Source: Rhizophlyctis rosea (lineage: Eukaryota; Chytridiomycota; Chytridiomycetes; Rhizophlyctidales; Rhizophlyctidaceae). Taken from it: a stretch of DNA of 64,000 nt. Location of the stretch: contig JADGJC010000008.1 of NCBI GenBank assembly GCA_027596075.1, positions 7,170 through 71,169 of the forward strand. Reading direction: 5' to 3'. Below, in pieces: positions 60,521 through 64,000 of the stretch. The notes beneath the pieces were generated by a model. That model did not search any database and was not told where the DNA came from. It worked only from the letters and a program-made list of their open reading frames with translations. Each line of letters begins with the position of its first letter. Positions within the stretch are counted from its first letter, which is position 1. The position numbers and the translations under genes were made by a program.

Positions 60521-60956
60521 TGTAATGTACCCTTTGAAAGTTGGTTTACTGCCTTGAAAGTACTATCCAGAAAAGTGCGCACTTTAGCAATGCTGACGGC
60601 GGATAAGTGCATGACAAGTACTTACAGGTGACAGATTACCGTCCAAGCACCGTGGGTTGAAGGGATTGTTTTCGATGTAGTGGATGCCGTTGGAACTGTG
60701 TGACCGTGTGTCAAAAGCTTTGATGAGGATGGCTGGATGGAATGATGATTGAGACCAATCAAGCCCAAAAGGGCGTTGATTTATTAGCACGTGATGTGCT
60801 AAGTAAGCAACTGCGCATTCCGTGAGTCCAAGCCGTACGCCCCACGGAGTGTAAATATAACCTAATTGTCGCTAGTGGGGTAGCACACGATTTGGCTCCA
60901 GGGATACGCCGGCGCCTTTCTCCGCCTCCTCTCGAAAGGAAAGAGTGCTTGCCCTG
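60521..60956. other. divergent region holding a probable Clr2 5' exon
   Basis: Between the Clr2-like start and the plus-strand TM-SH3 gene. Minus strand 60626 to about 60710 looks like a coding exon of the Clr2-like gene: it splices in phase over 60563-60625 into 14 extra codons (YFQGSKPTFKGYIT) before MASGV. The ATG of that longer form was not found. Confidence 0.5.
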
Positions 60957-63073
60957 ATGGCCACAGGGCAACATTGGCAAGTTGATTATCGTGCTTGGAA
61001 TGTAAGTGTTGTGAATCGTGAGGGCGTGGTGGGCATGGTGGGCATTGGGTTGAAGTCGCCACAGGTGCCCTCAAACTTCGGAAGGTTCAGGGACTCAGGG
61101 AGACGGACAGCAATGGACATTGGATTAGACATTGGGCAAAGACCAGGAAGGAGTTGGCGACGTTACACAGGGCCATGGCCCAAATTGATGTCAGTGGGGG
61201 AGCAGGTGATCTTGCTGTCCACGCCGAACTCTTCCATCCGAATTGTCTATCAGCTTCATGTGTGTCCAGGGGGTGAAAGACTTCTAAGACTTCCTTCTCC
61301 AGTCTTCGCCAGCGCTCAAAGTTTTGAACGAGATTCTAAAGTGCCTCACATAATCTCATCGCTAAACGAGGTTTACCCAATATCCCCACCAAGTTCATCA
61401 GCAAGGTTCCTCATCATTAGTGTGTCCTCAGAACATGAAGTATGAGAACGGTGTTTCGTGGTGGACGGTAGGAGGGGGCACAGTGCTGACTGCTGCAAGC
61501 AGTTATGCCGCACCGGTTGCATCAAATGGTGAGCTCTCCATCCTCTTCTTCATCCCCAACTTCACCTTGCTGAGAAGTGTTGACAGGAAATACAATCGTA
61601 AGACGGGCTTCGGTGAACTATGTATCGCCTTCAACATCATGCGACGCGTCACCAGGCGCATGTTCGACAATTGAAAGCACTACCTCCCCCTCCAGTGCTG
61701 TCACATCTCCTTTGATTGGCGGCGGAGGAGTGTTCCTTGCGATGGTGGCTGTTGGCGCATTGTTTGGCCGTAAGCGGGCAAAGTCAGAGCTCAAAGTCAA
61801 TGCTGGGGGTGGGAAGTCAAACGGCAGTTCTATGGAGGAAGCTAGGAGTCCTACATCCCCCACACCCATACCCGAGTCCCGCTCTCGAACTCAATCAATG
61901 TCCTCGTCGTGGAAGTCTTCATTCGGTTTCGGAAAGGTTATGAGAGGCCGGAAAGATAGTACTATTGAAGAACGGCCCGAAGACGACGCCAGCTCAGATA
62001 GCAGCACCAACGCATCTATGAAAACCGTGAAAACTACCGGCACAAGCAAAACTGCTGAGTCGAGCCGAAGCAGATCCCGTTCTCGTTCCCTCTCCGTGTC
62101 CGCCCCGTCGTCCCCTGTTCCCTTCAACCATGACGATGCTCCTCCTTTACCCGCAGATGCAGCATCCCTAACTCTGCGTGGCATCTTCACCGATAAAGAA
62201 AAGGAACGACAAAAGGAACGAGAGCGGAAGGGAAAGGCCCGATCCACATCTCCAGTTCGTCCACCACTCCAATCGACACCGAGCTCCTCATCCATTCTGC
62301 AATCCCCTACCATCAGCTCCCCACTCATCGGCAGCTTCTTCCACGCTCCCATTGTTGTCCCTTCCGTCATCCCCAGTCAAACTACCCAAGAGCCATCCGG
62401 TAATAACACTGGTTCCGACCTCTCCGACTCCAGCGATTCTGAAGACACCCGCCTCCGTATCAGACTTATCTACGGCCCACCCCCTCGACACACCGGCGGG
62501 TCTAGTGCATGGGAACCGCCATGCGAAGTGGGGACGATGTGCAAGGTTCTGATTTCACATGCGCCTGACGAGGTTGACGAAATGATGATCCGGAGGGGGG
62601 AATTGGTTCGGGTGGAGGCATTTTACGAGGATGGGTGGGTCAGGGTGAAATTAGATGATCCGATGTACAACGGAGGCAAGATTGGGACCGGAAAGGAGCA
62701 AGAGAAGGAGGGTGAAGAGAAGGAGGAAAAAGAATCGAAACCATCTCGGTGGGCCATCGTTTCCCGGAGCAAGAAGCCAAAGGACAAGAACTCGGCAAAT
62801 TCGTTGACATCACCATCCTCACCAAATCTAACAACTCCGAAATCACCAACCAAATCAAAAACCAAAACCAAATCGAAGGCTCCCGGCACGTTGGGCTTGG
62901 AACGGGTTCAGTCTGGGATGGTTCCTTGGCATTGCCTCCAAGTTGCGACGGATGAGGATGCGGTGGATAGGCAAAGGCAGTATGTAGCATTGGTGGCTGC
63001 GCAGCAGGCCGCGCAGCCTCGCAGTCCCCTTCAGGACTCCATGCAGTACGGGTTCTTTGCGAAAATCGGATGA
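60957..63073 (+). CDS. single-pass membrane protein with split SH3 domain
   Basis: The firm part runs from about 61435 to 63073. An exon with MKYENGVSWWTVGGGTVLTA splices (donor GTGAGC at 61528; acceptor before 61587) into GNTIVRRASVNYVSPSTSC. A Ser/Thr-rich stretch, a transmembrane segment (LIGGGGVFLAMVAVGALFGR), and a Ser/Pro-rich cytoplasmic region follow. The SH3 domain begins near CEVGTMCKVLISHAPDEVDE and runs MIRRGELVRVEAFYEDGWVR; after DPMYNGG a Lys/Ser-rich insert of about 90 residues precedes its last strand GMVPWHCLQV. Upstream, an open frame from the ATG at 60957 gives an extracellular-looking VGEQVILLSTPNSSIRIVYQ, joined if the GTTTAC donor near 61371 is used. No signal peptide is obvious, so the 5' end is uncertain. 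Similar in plan to the WSC-SH3 protein at 5086-6351. Confidence 0.62.
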
Positions 63074-63831
63074 GGGGCTGAGTGGACTTTTGGGAAGGAG
63101 GAGACGGCGATGAGCTGGGATGGGACAGAGCGTGCGCCATCTGTGCAATTTGTTTTATTGGTGGAGCGGGGTCCGGCCCAATCCTTACGGGAGAATGGGC
63201 GAAATCACGGTTTTTAGATTAGTCTGAACCTCTTGTATCGTCGCATCCGTTTTGCATCATCGCTTTTCCTCTTGTTCCTTTTATTAGTATACTTCCCCAC
63301 AGTATCTTTAGTATATGTTCATAGGTACAGCACGGTTTGATCGGTTGAACTTCGATGATGTTGATGTTTGGCAGTAGTCGGGAGAGGAATGGGTTGTCTG
63401 CCGGAGCGAAAGGGACTGCATCGTACAGAAGCTAAGATAGGATATACAAGGAATTTCAGTTTTGTATTATCAATCGTTACTATGTGACAATTACCATGTC
63501 CTTTGAACTCTAGAAATGATGGTGGGGTGATATCATGCGTTCAGAATAGGTTTTACCAATGGGTGGCCATGGTGGGGACCTGCACAAGGGTTATGAGTTG
63601 TGTGCATGCCAATGCATCAGTACAGGGAAATCAGCAGCTCCATAAGTTTTGTTGCATTGGACGTGTTTCAATAACTTCACCCTGATGGCGCAGCCGAATG
63701 TAAACAAACAAATAGATTCATTTAGTTGCTCGTCCCAGGTTGTGGGCACACAATCAGACAATCGTCCTGTTCACCGACTGGCACTAGTTCACGATCACGA
63801 CATTTCCACAAATGCAATAATAACACAAAAT
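63074..63831. other. intergenic region at the right edge
   Basis: About 760 bp between two plus-strand genes: 3' UTR of the TM-SH3 gene and promoter of the next gene. No other feature recognised. Confidence 0.45.
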
Positions 63832-64000
63832 ATGAGCTTCCACGCTGGACCTGTTTGTCGCACAGTTGCCTCACTTCGTTCCCTTCGGTCCATTTCTGCA
63901 GCTCGACACTGCTTGCGAAATGGCAAGCTGAAAAAGCGTTTGACCCGCACCCATAGCTCAACCGCCACAACAGATCTCAAAGACTCCCAAACCTTGCGAG
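63832..64000 (+). CDS. 5' end of a gene for a probable mitochondrial protein (partial)
   Basis: Open reading frame from the ATG at 63832-63834 to the window edge (56 codons), starting MSFHAGPVCRTVASLRSLRS. Many Arg/Ser and no acidic residue in the first 49 residues, the profile of a mitochondrial presequence. The mature protein lies outside the window, so its identity is open. Upstream of the ATG the sequence is A-rich, usual for a fungal start context. Confidence 0.55.
   Translation, partial: MSFHAGPVCRTVASLRSLRSISAARHCLRNGKLKKRLTRTHSSTATTDLKDSQTLR

Overview
This window is nuclear DNA of an intron-rich fungus, most likely an early-diverging zoosporic (chytrid-like) fungus. The fungal call rests on a Zn2Cys6 transcription factor, a WSC-domain membrane protein, a fungal CBM1 cellulose-binding module, Atg13, a Clr2-type silencing factor and a BMT5-type rRNA methyltransferase. 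The chytrid-like call is an inference. It rests mainly on a class C G-protein-coupled receptor with a solute-binding ectodomain, plus many short (about 45-100 bp) introns. Gene models below were spliced by eye from GT...AG junctions and family conservation; where single-frame ORFs run across exons I trusted the conserved protein.

Layout. 1-3133: 3' part of a large disordered protein on the minus strand, running off the left edge. 3761-4712: small mRNA-export adaptor with a UAP56-binding motif. 5086-6351 (minus): WSC-TM-SH3 membrane protein, divergent from 7232-9524, a 15-exon mitochondrial NADP-isocitrate dehydrogenase. 10975-11666: DUF1764 protein. 12157-17922: class C GPCR. 18154-19365 (minus): CBM1-GH43 gene that looks like a pseudogene. 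20444-22011: RMND1/RMD1-family mitochondrial protein, convergent with 22085-23083 (minus), the BMT5-like 25S rRNA methyltransferase. 23954-26703: unrecognised multi-exon gene. 26857-28660 (minus): calreticulin with HDEL. 29266-32838 (minus): GM130-like golgin with an extraordinary His-rich tail, divergent from 33430-36515, a membrane-anchored USP deubiquitinase. 36837-40150 (minus): Zn2Cys6 transcription factor. 40151-42824: gene-poor, with an assembly gap. 42825-45925 (minus): glycogen branching enzyme. 45926-47601: repeats and a mitochondrial-type tRNA-like sequence. 47602-51942 (minus): ribosome-maturation GTPase EFL1. 52907-53665 (minus): histone H2A.Z. 54328-57857 (minus): Atg13. 58486-60520 (minus): Clr2-like silencing factor. 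60957-63073: TM protein with a split SH3 domain. 63832-64000: start of a gene for a probably mitochondrial protein.

Most genes are unrelated housekeeping genes and I see no operon-like or biosynthetic cluster. Functional links are thematic only: ribosome biogenesis (BMT5, EFL1), chromatin (H2A.Z, Clr2), mitochondria (IDH, RMND1), and cell-surface sensing (WSC-SH3, TM-SH3, GPCR). The most interesting items are the class C GPCR, the two membrane SH3 proteins, the His-rich golgin tail, and the repeat cluster next to a mitochondrial-type tRNA-like sequence.
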